From: Chloroflexota bacterium
GTDB taxonomy: Bacteria; Chloroflexota; Anaerolineae; Anaerolineales; UBA11858
Reading direction: 5' to 3'
NCBI GenBank assembly: GCA_018263575.1
Contig: JAANWX010000080.1
Coordinates: forward strand, 1 to 35,426
Length of the DNA: 35,426 bases
The notes beneath the pieces are model-generated. The model made no database searches and was not told the DNA's origin. It saw only the letters and a program-made list of their open reading frames with translations. Below are positions 22,262-30,236 of the stretch, piece after piece. Position 1 is the first letter of the stretch. Every line of letters begins with the position of its first letter. The translations under genes were made by a program, and so were the position numbers.

Positions 22262-24028
22262 TTAGCCCTCCTTAGGGGTGAAGGGTAAGGTGACGGTAAA
22301 CGCGCTGCCTTGATTGGCGGTGCTTTGAAAATTCATCTTTCCGCCCATAAGTTCAGCAACTTGCTTGACGATGTTAAGCCCAATTCCGGATTTCGGGAGG
22401 CGGTCTTGCCAAGTGATGTCTTTTTGTTCGCCTGGTTCGAGAAGCTGCATTTTAACAACCTTTGGGAGACCTGTGCCGGTATCTTCCACGTTGATTGACC
22501 AGAAATCCTCGTTTTCGGCTTCTAGCCAGATTTTCACATAGCCTTGGTCAGTATATTTAACGGCGTTGCTGATTAAGTTAATGATGATTTGATTTAACCA
22601 ATAGATGTCCCCTGTTATGGTTTGGGGCATAGTGGGTTTAATGTCGGTTGCTATTTCCACGCCTTTGGCCCTGGCCAAGGAACGCGCACTGGATTGAATT
22701 CCTAGAAAGAGCCTTTCCGTTGGAATGGATTTTGGGGTTGGCTTAAAGGCCCCTGTTTCAAGTTGTGATTGCCCCAGAAGATTGTTGATGAAGTTGAGGA
22801 GTTCTTCCCCGTTTTCCAGTATATCGGTAATGGTTGCTTTTTGGTTGGCCGTTATTTCTCCGAAGGCCCCGGATTGGAGTATCTCCGAATAACCTATGAT
22901 GGCTCCCATGGGGGAGCGCAAATCGTGGCTAACGTTTGCTATGAGGCGTGTTTTCATTTGTGAGGCTGTGGATGCTTTTTCAAGCGCCTGAGTGACTTCT
23001 TGTTCCATGAGTTTGCGGGTTGTAATATCCCGCAGGACTATTGCTCTGCCCAGCTTTCGCCCTTGTTTGTTGGTGATTAACGAGATGCTGACATCATAAT
23101 AATGGGTCTCGTTTTCTGCTTTGAATTCCAGTTCCTCGTGGGGGAATTTGTCTAGTTTTTCCCATTGGGGTATCGCCTTAAGTATAGTATTTCCAATCAG
23201 TGTATCTTTTGATTGCCCTAAATATTTTTCGGCAATGGCGTTCATGTCTACGAGATGGTCGTTATTGTTGATGACAATCAGACCGTCGTTGATGCTCTCG
23301 GCGATAGCTCTTCGGGTAATAGCGGCTAAGTCCGTCGTTTGGTAGTAGAGCAGTCCCCAGGTGAAAGCTATTCCCGTTAAGGTAAAGGCGAAGGGGGTAA
23401 GGTTCAATCCGAAGGGGCTCATTCGGGTCAGGTAAAGGAAGTTTGTAATCCAGGGCGCGGCAGCACCCAGGAGGAGCGCACGGGCTTGTTTTTTGTGTCG
23501 TCCCGAGGCTTTGATATACTTATAAACTAAAAGCCCTGTCCCGGTAACCATGAGGAGGTAGGAATAGCCGGTATGAACCCAAAACCATGCCCCATAGCTG
23601 GTGATATTGTTTCTTGTATACGGGCCTACATAGGCCAGGGTGTATTCCTGCCAGATAAGATGATGGAATTCATTGCTCCACTTTAAAAGGATAGTCGTGA
23701 GAGGGATTGCGGCCGCAAGTATTATTTTGGGCCGTGAGAGGTGGTTTTTGAACCCTGCGTATTCTGCGGTGAATACCAACCACAGGAGGGGAACGGCTGC
23801 GGCGGGGATGTATTGGATGTGGGATGAAAAAACTTTCAACTCTAAATCTGCGCTAGCCCATGATAGCATATGACCCATCGTCCACACAAACACCAAGCCC
23901 TGCAATATCATCAAGGGCAAAGCCCCAGTCAAGTCCCGTTTGCGGCGGTTGATATAGAAGAATAGCACGGCCGATATCGCAGACGCAATGCCCAGCGGAA
24001 TGAGAAGGGGTGGGGTTTGCCAGTTCAT
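22262..24028 (-). CDS. 7TM-PAS sensor histidine kinase (His-containing paralogue)
   Basis: A 588-residue membrane sensor kinase. Residues 1-~225 form an N-terminal 7TM kinase sensor with NEFHHLIWQEY in an extracellular loop. A PAS domain (~235-345; GLIVINNNDHLVDMNAIAEK and VLRDITTRKLMEQEV) and a HisKA dimerisation domain (ANVSHDLRSPMGAIIGYSE, acceptor His368) come next, followed by a HATPase_c domain (N-box NQIIINLISNAVKYT, G1 VEDTGTGLP, G2 SGIGLNIVKQVAELMGG). The F-box region is atypical. Its ATG overlaps the stop of the other kinase by four bases, and the receiver gene follows. It is closely related in layout and length (also 588 residues) to the upstream kinase, which indicates a tandem duplication. 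Confidence 0.93.
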   Translation of the reverse strand: MNWQTPPLLIPLGIASAISAVLFFYINRRKRDLTGALPLMILQGLVFVWTMGHMLSWASADLELKVFSSHIQYIPAAAVPLLWLVFTAEYAGFKNHLSRPKIILAAAIPLTTILLKWSNEFHHLIWQEYTLAYVGPYTRNNITSYGAWFWVHTGYSYLLMVTGTGLLVYKYIKASGRHKKQARALLLGAAAPWITNFLYLTRMSPFGLNLTPFAFTLTGIAFTWGLLYYQTTDLAAITRRAIAESINDGLIVINNNDHLVDMNAIAEKYLGQSKDTLIGNTILKAIPQWEKLDKFPHEELEFKAENETHYYDVSISLITNKQGRKLGRAIVLRDITTRKLMEQEVTQALEKASTASQMKTRLIANVSHDLRSPMGAIIGYSEILQSGAFGEITANQKATITDILENGEELLNFINNLLGQSQLETGAFKPTPKSIPTERLFLGIQSSARSLARAKGVEIATDIKPTMPQTITGDIYWLNQIIINLISNAVKYTDQGYVKIWLEAENEDFWSINVEDTGTGLPKVVKMQLLEPGEQKDITWQDRLPKSGIGLNIVKQVAELMGGKMNFQSTANQGSAFTVTLPFTPKEG

Positions 24029-25791
24029 AGCGCACCATCCTGAGGTTCGAAAGGCAAGGAGATGGTGAATGTGCTTCCCTGCTTAAGGGCGCTCTCCAGG
24101 GTAATTTCTCCGCCCATGAGCGTGGTGAGTTGTTGGACAATGGCAAGTCCTAGCCCCGCCCCAGAATCTTGCGCTCTCACCAGGGAAGTTTCATCTCGCT
24201 GAAAGGGTTCGAAGATTTTCTCTTGGGCTTCCTTGGGAATCCCCCTCCCTGTATCGCTCACACTCAGGCTCCAAAAATCTTCCTCTTCAAGTTGTAACGT
24301 GACTTCAATTTTTCCTTTCTCGGTATATTTGGCGGCATTGCTTACCAGGTTAGCGATGATTTGTTTGAGCCAATATAGGTCTCCCCTTAAGTTTTCTGGC
24401 ATGCCGGGAGAAGCTGTGGTGATGAAATCTATGGGTTTATTTTGGAGGAGGGGACGAGCAATATTTTGAATCTCAGTGATTAGTGTGGCGGTACGAATAC
24501 GGTCATAGTGTAATTTTAACCGTCCCGTTTCCAGTTGGGCCTGGTGAACGAGTTTATTGATAAAGTTCAATAATTGCTCGGCGCTTTCATGCATATTCTT
24601 GAGAATATCTTTTTGTTTTGGATTAATCCCGCTCTCCGTTCTTGTTTCTAAGCTCTCTGTGTGGCCCAGAATTGTGTTTAGCGGTTCTTGGATATCGTTG
24701 GTGACATTGTTGAGTAGATAGGTTTTTGTATTCGAAGCGGCTACCGCTTCATCGCGGGCTTGGGCAATCTTTTCTTCCATTTCTTTGCGGGCTGTAATAT
24801 CGCGCATCACCAAAACTTCTCCCAAGGTGTAGTTTTCCTCACCGTGGATGGGAGAAATTTTTACATCATAATGTTTTTTGCCGTTTTTTCCCCGCAGCGT
24901 GATTTCACGCTGCCCAGGCACGCTATCGCCCAGAATATGACCTTGAGGAAAAACTTTTCTCAGGGGTTGTTCTAGGATGTGTTCTAGAGATTTGCCAATT
25001 AATTTCTGAGCCGACGGATTGACGTCCGTGATAATGCCAGCAGTATTTAGGGTGATAATCCCATCCTCGAGCCCTTCGACCACAATATCCTGGGCGATGG
25101 GAACAATGTCAAAAAGTTGATGCTGAAACAAGTTCCACATCATGGTAATGCCGGTGATAGAAAGTGATAAATGGGTCAGGTCTATACCGGTGAACAGGTG
25201 TAAGACGTGCAAAATCCACGGAGCTATTACCCCCAATAATAGGGTCGCAATTTGCTTTCGATAGAGCGTGGAGGATTTCGAGTAAGCCGCAATTAACAGG
25301 CCCACGCCAATCACCATGAGGCTATAAGCGTAGGTGATTTGTAGCCAATAGAATAAGCTATAAGAGGGATCAAGATTAGCGATGCCATCTTGAACATATT
25401 TTAGCTCTGCGCTTGTCCAAATGAGATGGTGATGGTCGTTTGTCCAAACGAGGATGATGGTAGAGACGGGAATAAAGTATAGCAGGGCTATGTTGCGCCT
25501 GGTGAGGAACTTGTCCCTATTCAGGTAGGTGAGGATGACGATGAATATGGCAACAACGCTGGTGGTTCCGCCAATGAACCCCAGCCTGGTCAGGAAAATT
25601 TCTCGCTGCAGGTCATTCGTGGCCCATTTGAGCGCGCCAATAAATGTCCACTCCGCCACTAAAAGGAGGAGGACAGCCAAGGCGTTGGCCCCCTTGACCT
25701 CCCTGCTTCGCCAGGAGTAGACCGCTAACGCCAAATTTACGATAGCAGATGCTATAAGGACGATGACATAGTTTTGTGCTTGCGGGGGCAT
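24025..25791 (-). CDS. 7TM-PAS sensor histidine kinase paralogue lacking the acceptor His
   Basis: A 588-residue membrane sensor with the same architecture as its neighbour: 7TM N terminus (with NDHHHLIWTSAELKY in a loop), PAS (~235-345, GLEDGIITLNTAGIITDVNP and VMRDITARKEMEEKI), HisKA-like helices and HATPase_c. The ATPase side looks intact (N-box KQIIANLVSNAAKYTEKG, G1 VSDTGRGIPK, F-box KIFEPFQR, G2 AGLGLAIVQQLTTLMGG). In the H-box, the position of the phospho-acceptor His is Asn365 (NNVTNDIQEPLNTILGH). It therefore cannot autophosphorylate in the normal way and may work as a pseudokinase or trans-phosphorylate its paralogue in a heterodimer. It is the first gene of the operon. Confidence 0.9.
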   Translation of the reverse strand: MPPQAQNYVIVLIASAIVNLALAVYSWRSREVKGANALAVLLLLVAEWTFIGALKWATNDLQREIFLTRLGFIGGTTSVVAIFIVILTYLNRDKFLTRRNIALLYFIPVSTIILVWTNDHHHLIWTSAELKYVQDGIANLDPSYSLFYWLQITYAYSLMVIGVGLLIAAYSKSSTLYRKQIATLLLGVIAPWILHVLHLFTGIDLTHLSLSITGITMMWNLFQHQLFDIVPIAQDIVVEGLEDGIITLNTAGIITDVNPSAQKLIGKSLEHILEQPLRKVFPQGHILGDSVPGQREITLRGKNGKKHYDVKISPIHGEENYTLGEVLVMRDITARKEMEEKIAQARDEAVAASNTKTYLLNNVTNDIQEPLNTILGHTESLETRTESGINPKQKDILKNMHESAEQLLNFINKLVHQAQLETGRLKLHYDRIRTATLITEIQNIARPLLQNKPIDFITTASPGMPENLRGDLYWLKQIIANLVSNAAKYTEKGKIEVTLQLEEEDFWSLSVSDTGRGIPKEAQEKIFEPFQRDETSLVRAQDSGAGLGLAIVQQLTTLMGGEITLESALKQGSTFTISLPFEPQDGAL

Positions 25792-25847
25792 TGTGGGTTT
25801 ATTTGGGATAGGGCTTCATTAAGGAATGGGGCGGATAAGGGAGCGGG

Positions 25848-26102
25848 TTAAATCTTTTCCTTTGCCAAGTCATCTAGCCCTATGCTTTTTAGTACAATCC
25901 AGGCGGGGCGGTCTCGGCTTTCTTGGAAAAGTTTTTGAGCGCGTTTTAGAGCCGCTCGTTTTTCTTTGCGGTTTTTGGCCAACAAAAAGGGCTTTTTCTT
26001 GTCAAGTAGATAATCCGCCGCGGCCGATACATCATCATCTTCTTTCTCAAGGGCTTCTAAAACATATTCGTGCAAATATTGCCGATAAATTTTGTGCTCC
26101 AT
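25848..26102 (-). CDS. Small hypothetical protein, 84 residues
   Basis: A charged, probably all-helical protein: MEHKIYRQYLHEYVLEALEK, an acidic patch EKEDDDVSAA, then a basic stretch KNRKEKRAALKRAQKL and the C terminus LDDLAKEKI. The ATG has GGAG about six bases upstream. I do not recognise the family; no membrane segment, signal peptide or Cys motif is visible. It lies 56 bases upstream of the kinase operon on the same strand and might be co-transcribed with it, or be an independent gene following the repeat-rich stretch at 26.15-26.37 kb. Confidence 0.6.
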   Translation of the reverse strand: MEHKIYRQYLHEYVLEALEKEDDDVSAAADYLLDKKKPFLLAKNRKEKRAALKRAQKLFQESRDRPAWIVLKSIGLDDLAKEKI

Positions 26103-26280
26103 TCGCTTTCTCCAAAGATAAATTGCGCTATGCTTTCGTATATTGTATCAGAGAGAGATGCAAACGTAAGCGGATTTGGGGGATGCCGCCCCGCGTGGCC
26201 GGTCCGGGACTGGGGTGGCCGCGCCGGTGGAGCGGGGAGTCGCCCCCGGGGTGATGGGCTGGTGGAGCGGGGAATCGCAT

Positions 26281-26371
26281 ACCCTCTCCCCATGGGACGC
26301 CGCAGGCGCGCAGAGCGAGGGCTAGGGTGAGGGCAAAGGTGAGGGCACTGGTGCGGGGTAGGGTGAGGGCA
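26281..26371. repeat. CTCTCCC composite repeat, copy R3, with GGTGAGGGC reiterations
   Basis: CCCTCTCCCCATGG leads into GACGCCGCAGGCGCGCAG and GAGGGCTAGGGTGAGGGC, the same block as in R2. Two more GGTGAGGGC words follow up to 26371, just before the murJ stop. The GC-rich stretch 26175-26280 preceding it also contains GTGGAGCGGGGA repeated twice. Confidence 0.7.
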
Positions 26372-26376
26372 AATCC

Positions 26377-27918
26377 CTACAAGCGGGACAATGCCTTCAT
26401 CTCCCGCCAGATGAAGGGGAGCACCACGCCCCCTCCCACCAAGAGTATGCCCAGCGTGGCCAGTATTTCTAATGGGAGGGATAGTGCCTGAATTGGAAAA
26501 GTATGCAGCAAAAAGTAACTGAGGCCCCCACCCAGCCCTGTGCCCGCTATGGTGCGCGTTATTGTCGAGTTTAGCTGAAGCCCCTGGGGAAGCGAGCGGT
26601 GGAGGAGCATCAGCAAGACGAGAGCTTCCAGCGAAAAGGCGATTGAATTTGCCAGCCCAATGCCCGGCGCGCCTAAACGCGGGGCGAGCAGTATCCCAAA
26701 GAGAAGGAAGGTAAGCGTTGAGAGCACAGTTGCCAGGAGGGGTATAAGCGCTTTTTGTTGCGCGTAAAAAGCCCGAGCGGCAACTTCTATTAAGCCGTGT
26801 GCCAGCATGCCTGTTAGGTAGGCGCGCGTCGTCCAGACGACTAATTCTGTGCCGGCTGCGTCGAAATTCAATAAACTTACTAGTGGCCACAGGCCTATGC
26901 CTAAGAGAATTGCGCTGGGTATGATGAGGCTTAGGATTACCCTTATGGCGGTGCTAAAAGTTTTTTGGAAGGCCATTTCCTCTCCGCGCGTGATTTGCCT
27001 GGACAGGGTAGGCAATATAGCTTTTCCGATGGCTGTACCAATCATGGTCTCGGGCACTTGCATGAAAAGCCATCCATACACCAGGGCGGTCACCGCGCCA
27101 ACGGGGAGACGGGAGGCCAGGTTATCTTGCATGATGAAGATGAGCTGGATGGAGAAGAAGGTCAGCACGCGAGGACCCATGAGCCGGAGAACTTTTTCTA
27201 CGCCAGGGTCTTTGAGGCTCAGGGTTGGCGTCCATTTGAATTTATAGTGAATGAGAGCGGGGATTTGTACGCCGAGAAATAGGGCCGCCCCTAAAATTGT
27301 GCCGTAAACCAGGCCGTGGATCCCCAGTTGTAGGGTGGGCAGGGTGATGGGGCCAATTTGGAAGCCGGTCTCCGGGGAAAGGATGAGCACGCCAACCAGG
27401 GCGCCGATATCGTACATGGTGGGGGCTACGGCGGGCCAAAGGAAGTGTTGGTTGGCCTGTAACCCAGCGATGGCCAATCCCGCCAGCGAGAAAAGGAGGG
27501 TGGCTATCAGGTTGAGGCGCATGAGGTTGGCAACCAGGGCTTGCTCGGCGGCGTCAAAACCGGGCGCGATGCCAACTTCCCAGGCCACGAGTTGTTTGGC
27601 AAGGAGTGCCACAAGTATAGAGAGCGCGGCCGAGACGAGAAAGACCAGGTTGGTGACTTGCGAAAATAATTCCCAGGTGGCCGTGTGTCCCTTTTCTTCC
27701 AGGTATTCCGAGAGCACGGGAATGAACGCTAAGGCCAGCGCTCCTCCCGAAATGAGGGCAAAGATCAGGTCAGGGATGTTGTTGGCGGCGTTGAAGACGT
27801 CTAACTCACTTGAGAGGCCGAATACGCGCCCAACGATGATGTGTCGCAAGGCCCCTAATAATTTTTCGGAGACCGCGAAAACGCTGATAATGAGGGAGGA
27901 ACGGGCGATGTGTTTCAT
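26377..27918 (-). CDS. murJ: Lipid II flippase MurJ (MviN family)
   Basis: A 513-residue polytopic membrane protein of the MOP superfamily, which flips lipid II to the outer face of the membrane for peptidoglycan synthesis. The start MKHIARSSLIISVFAVSEKL and the next segment with GRVFGLSSELDVFNAANNIP, then ALISGGALALAFIPVLSEYL, are the classic MurJ/MviN N-terminal motifs. About 14 hydrophobic segments follow and the length is normal. It starts 10 bases after the VapC stop and may be read through from the toxin-antitoxin genes. Other MOP lipid flippases (polysaccharide export) are the main alternative, but the N-terminal motif favours MurJ. Confidence 0.88.
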   Translation of the reverse strand: MKHIARSSLIISVFAVSEKLLGALRHIIVGRVFGLSSELDVFNAANNIPDLIFALISGGALALAFIPVLSEYLEEKGHTATWELFSQVTNLVFLVSAALSILVALLAKQLVAWEVGIAPGFDAAEQALVANLMRLNLIATLLFSLAGLAIAGLQANQHFLWPAVAPTMYDIGALVGVLILSPETGFQIGPITLPTLQLGIHGLVYGTILGAALFLGVQIPALIHYKFKWTPTLSLKDPGVEKVLRLMGPRVLTFFSIQLIFIMQDNLASRLPVGAVTALVYGWLFMQVPETMIGTAIGKAILPTLSRQITRGEEMAFQKTFSTAIRVILSLIIPSAILLGIGLWPLVSLLNFDAAGTELVVWTTRAYLTGMLAHGLIEVAARAFYAQQKALIPLLATVLSTLTFLLFGILLAPRLGAPGIGLANSIAFSLEALVLLMLLHRSLPQGLQLNSTITRTIAGTGLGGGLSYFLLHTFPIQALSLPLEILATLGILLVGGGVVLPFIWREMKALSRL

Positions 27919-27928
27919 GGGGTTACTG

Positions 27929-28354
27929 CTACGCCTCCTCCCAGGGGTTGAAGATGTCTATTCCTGCTGATTCGAAATCTTTTACATTGCTGGTGACGAG
28001 GGTCATCTTGTGGGTCAGGACGGTGGCGGCTATTAGGGAGTCAATAGCTGGTAGGGGGCGTCCCTTGCGTTCTGCCTGGGCGGTCAGGGAACCCCAGGTC
28101 ATGAGAACGTTTGTATCCAAAGGAAGGATTTGGTCTTGGAAGCGGGCCAATAAATCGTGCTCGAGCCAGGTCTTTAGCTCCTTTTTGCGTTCCGACTCAG
28201 TCAATTTCTCGACGCCTTTGGCAATTTCCCCAATGGTGATAACGCTTAAGTAAACCTGCTTGCTGTCTAGGGTATCGACCCAATTGATAACTTCAGGAGC
28301 AGGTTGTTTTGAGGCTAATTCTGAGATGATGCAGGTGTCGAGAAGATAATTCAT
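27929..28354 (-). CDS. PIN-domain toxin, VapC/FitB-type
   Basis: A 141-residue PIN ribonuclease. The conserved acidic residues are visible: Asp in MNYLLDTCIISELASK, Glu in ITIGEIAKGVEKL, Asp in LPAIDSLIAATVL and the final acidic patch in TLVTSNVKDFES. Such toxins cleave RNA, often tRNA or rRNA, when their antitoxin is lost. Its ATG overlaps the end of the antitoxin gene by four bases, the usual antitoxin-first arrangement. murJ follows ten bases downstream on the same strand. Confidence 0.92.
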   Translation of the reverse strand: MNYLLDTCIISELASKQPAPEVINWVDTLDSKQVYLSVITIGEIAKGVEKLTESERKKELKTWLEHDLLARFQDQILPLDTNVLMTWGSLTAQAERKGRPLPAIDSLIAATVLTHKMTLVTSNVKDFESAGIDIFNPWEEA

Positions 28355-28599
28355 AATTCTGCCTCAGTGCGCGGCATACTCTTATCTCGTTCTAATTCGA
28401 TGTCGGCCAAGGGGGAAGATTGAAAGAACTCTGAGAGCTTATTCTGGGAAGCTTGTAGCTTTTCATATTCGAGATGAGAAATAACAACAGCGGTGTTTTT
28501 TCCCCAGCGGGTGATAAATTGCGGCCCTACATCAAGGGCGTGGTCGACGACCTCACTAAGCTTATTTTTCGCTTCCTGCATTTGCCAAACTGTGTTCAT
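28351..28599 (-). CDS. Phd/YefM-type antitoxin
   Basis: An 82-residue antitoxin: MNTVWQMQEAKNKLSEVVDH and ITRWGKNTAVVISHLEYEKL are the DNA-binding/dimerisation part of the Phd/YefM fold, followed by a flexible, charged C terminus (ADIELERDKSMPRTEAEL) expected to wrap the toxin. It overlaps the PIN toxin gene by four bases. It likely represses its own promoter in the microsatellite-rich region upstream. Confidence 0.9.
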   Translation of the reverse strand: MNTVWQMQEAKNKLSEVVDHALDVGPQFITRWGKNTAVVISHLEYEKLQASQNKLSEFFQSSPLADIELERDKSMPRTEAEL

Positions 28600-28694
28600 A
28601 GTCCACCTCCAAATCTGTCTAGCCTGTCCAGATTTTATCCTTTGCTTGATAATCTGTCAATGTCGATTGTTTCTTGTAACCGGGCGGCGGTGTT

Positions 28695-28807
28695 GCGAGT
28701 GGCGAGTGGCGAGTTTGCATGTGGCATGTGTGCATGTGGCATGTGGGCAAGTGTGCATGTGGCTCCTTTGCTCCCTCTGTCCCCTCTGTCCCCTCTGTCC
28801 CCTCTGC
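28695..28807. repeat. Low-complexity tandem repeats upstream of mtnA
   Basis: GCGAGTG is repeated about three times at 28695-28714, GTGCATGTGGCAT-type words at 28715-28763, and a 9-bp unit CCCCTCTGT occurs four times with edge variants at 28772-28807. Confidence 0.75.
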
Positions 28808-28868
28808 CTCCTCATTCACCTCACATCTCTCCTGATTCATGGTAAGATATACCCCGTGTGAAAATGGA

Positions 28869-28906
28869 GATGTGCATTCCATCCGCTTTTGGATGCGTTG
28901 CACATC
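28869..28906. repeat. Dispersed hairpin, GTGCRTTGCAC type, before mtnA
   Basis: GATGTGCATTCCATCC (28869-28884) is inverted as GGATGCGTTGCACATC (28891-28906) around a GCTTTT loop, with 13 of 16 pairs. It lies 30 bases before the mtnA start and resembles the hairpin at 4749-4787. There is no T-run after it. Confidence 0.65.
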
Positions 28907-28935
28907 GGTTTAGAAGACAGTAAAAAGGAACACCT

Positions 28936-30078
28936 ATGCGAACCGTAAAATGGAATGATGAGAAAACCCTAGTAGAGATGATTGACCAGCGCTTGTTGCC
29001 GAGCGAGTTCAAAATTGCCGAATTCGATACCTACCAGAAAGTGGCCCAAGCCATCACCGATATGGTCGTCCGGGGAGCACCCGCAATTGGCGGAGCGGCC
29101 GGATTTGGCCTGGCAGCGGCGGCCTTTCAATCGTCAGCGTCCACGCCAGAGGAACTTCGCCGGGATTTGGAAGAAGCTGCCGCCGTATTGCGGAAAGCCC
29201 GCCCCACCGCCGTCAACCTGGCCTGGGCCTTAGACCGAGTTCTAAACGAGGTCTTCCCCCCTCTCCCCTTGGGAGAGGGGCCGGGGGTGAGGGCAGAGGA
29301 GTTGGGAGAGGGGCCGGGGGTGAGGGCAGAGGGGCCGGGGGTGAGGGCCGGCGCGGGGATGGGAACCGACGACCTCCGCCAAGCCGTTCTCACCGAGGCC
29401 CAACGCATTGCCGATGAGGACGTGGAAATCAACAAGCGCATGGCCCGCCACGGTGCGGAATTAATCGACGATGGGGATACGATCATTCACCATTGCAATA
29501 CCGGCGCGTTAGCAACCGTGGATTGGGGCACCGCTTTGGGCGTGATACGAACCGCCCACGAACAGGGGAAAGATATCCACGTTTTAGTAGATGAGACCCG
29601 TCCCCGCTTGCAGGGCGCGCGCCTCACGGCCTGGGAATTGGAGCAATACGGCATTCCCTACGACATCATCAGCGACAACGCAGCGGGCTATTTCCTGAGT
29701 ACGGGCCAAGTCCAAAAGGTGGTCTTCGGCGCGGACAGGGTGGCCGCTAACGGGGATGTAGCCAATAAAATTGGTACCTACATGCTGGCCTTGGCCGCCC
29801 GTGATAATGGCGTCCCGGCCTATTCCGTCGTCCCCACCTCCACCGTTGACCTCTCCCTCCCGGCTGGGGAAGACATTCCCATCGAGGAGCGGGAAGAGGC
29901 CGAGGTGCTGGCCCTGACCCTCAAGGGGAAGCAAGTCCCCCCCGCCAACGCTTCCGCCCGCAACCCGGCTTTCGACATTACTCCTAATCGTCTCGTCACT
30001 GCCATCGTCACCGAAAACGGCGTTGTCTATCCGCCCTTTGACGAAAATCTGCCGAAAGTAGTGAAGAGTGAAACGTGA
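28936..30078 (+). CDS. mtnA: S-methyl-5-thioribose-1-phosphate isomerase with in-frame repeat insertion
   Basis: This enzyme converts methylthioribose-1-phosphate to methylthioribulose-1-phosphate in methionine salvage. At 380 residues it is longer than the usual ~340-350. Family motifs are visible: [19 protein letters not shown] (near 50), the catalytic Cys187 in [33 protein letters not shown] and catalytic Asp267 in [18 protein letters not shown]. Residues ~108-139 (start [15 protein letters not shown]) are encoded by a copy of the CTCTCCC/GGGTGAGGGC repeat. They lie in a loop between two helices where relatives have little sequence. The frame is kept. The same fold is shared with eIF2B-alpha-like proteins and ribose-1,5-bisphosphate isomerase, but the motifs favour MtnA. 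The gene starts an apparent cluster with a PfkB kinase and ahcY. Confidence 0.93.
   Translation: MRTVKWNDEKTLVEMIDQRLLPSEFKIAEFDTYQKVAQAITDMVVRGAPAIGGAAGFGLAAAAFQSSASTPEELRRDLEEAAAVLRKARPTAVNLAWALDRVLNEVFPPLPLGEGPGVRAEELGEGPGVRAEGPGVRAGAGMGTDDLRQAVLTEAQRIADEDVEINKRMARHGAELIDDGDTIIHHCNTGALATVDWGTALGVIRTAHEQGKDIHVLVDETRPRLQGARLTAWELEQYGIPYDIISDNAAGYFLSTGQVQKVVFGADRVAANGDVANKIGTYMLALAARDNGVPAYSVVPTSTVDLSLPAGEDIPIEEREEAEVLALTLKGKQVPPANASARNPAFDITPNRLVTAIVTENGVVYPPFDENLPKVVKSET
29257..29352. repeat. CTCTCCC/GGGTGAGGGC repeat, copy R4, inside mtnA
   Basis: CCCCTCTCCCCTTGGGAGAG begins the copy, followed by GGGCCGGGGGTGAGGGCAGA, a second GGGAGAGGGGCCGGGGGTGA unit and a third partial one. The words match the intergenic copies R1-R3. 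The 96 bases equal 32 codons, so the reading frame is preserved. Confidence 0.8.
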
Positions 30079-30140
30079 TGAGTAATAAGTGAAACGTAAA
30101 ACGTGAAAACGTGTTGCGTGAAACGTGAACTCGCGACCTG

Positions 30141-30236
30141 ACTAACGACTACGAAACTAACGACTACGAAACTAACGACTACGAGACTAACGACTACGAA
30201 ACTAACGACTACGAGACTAACGACTATGAAACTAAC
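30141..30236. repeat. 15-bp tandem repeat array running into a start codon
   Basis: Six units of ACTAACGACTACGAA (last base A or G) start at 30141. In the sixth unit ACG has become ATG, and this ATG at 30226 is the start of the kinase gene; ACTAACC continues the pattern into codons 3-4. The preceding 30062-30140 carries degenerate GTGAAACGT words. Confidence 0.88.

Larger units (their letters stand above)
28600..28935. other. 336-base divergent intergenic region with microsatellites and a hairpin
   Basis: No gene is visible between the antitoxin and mtnA, which are divergent. It contains GCGAGTG and GTGCATGTGGCAT-type low-complexity repeats (28695-28763), a 9-bp CCCCTCTGT array (28772-28807), and a hairpin (28869-28906) before the mtnA Shine-Dalgarno (AAGGA). 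Promoters for both sides should lie here, but I cannot pick them out. Confidence 0.7.

Noticed and set aside
26057-26890. Long - strand reading frame of 277 codons
   Set aside because: It overlaps the 3' end of murJ and the GC-rich repeat tract; the translation is Arg/Pro/His-rich low complexity with no domain.
30141-30236. Possible CRISPR array
   Set aside because: The 15-bp units are contiguous with no spacers, and no cas genes are present; it is a tandem repeat.
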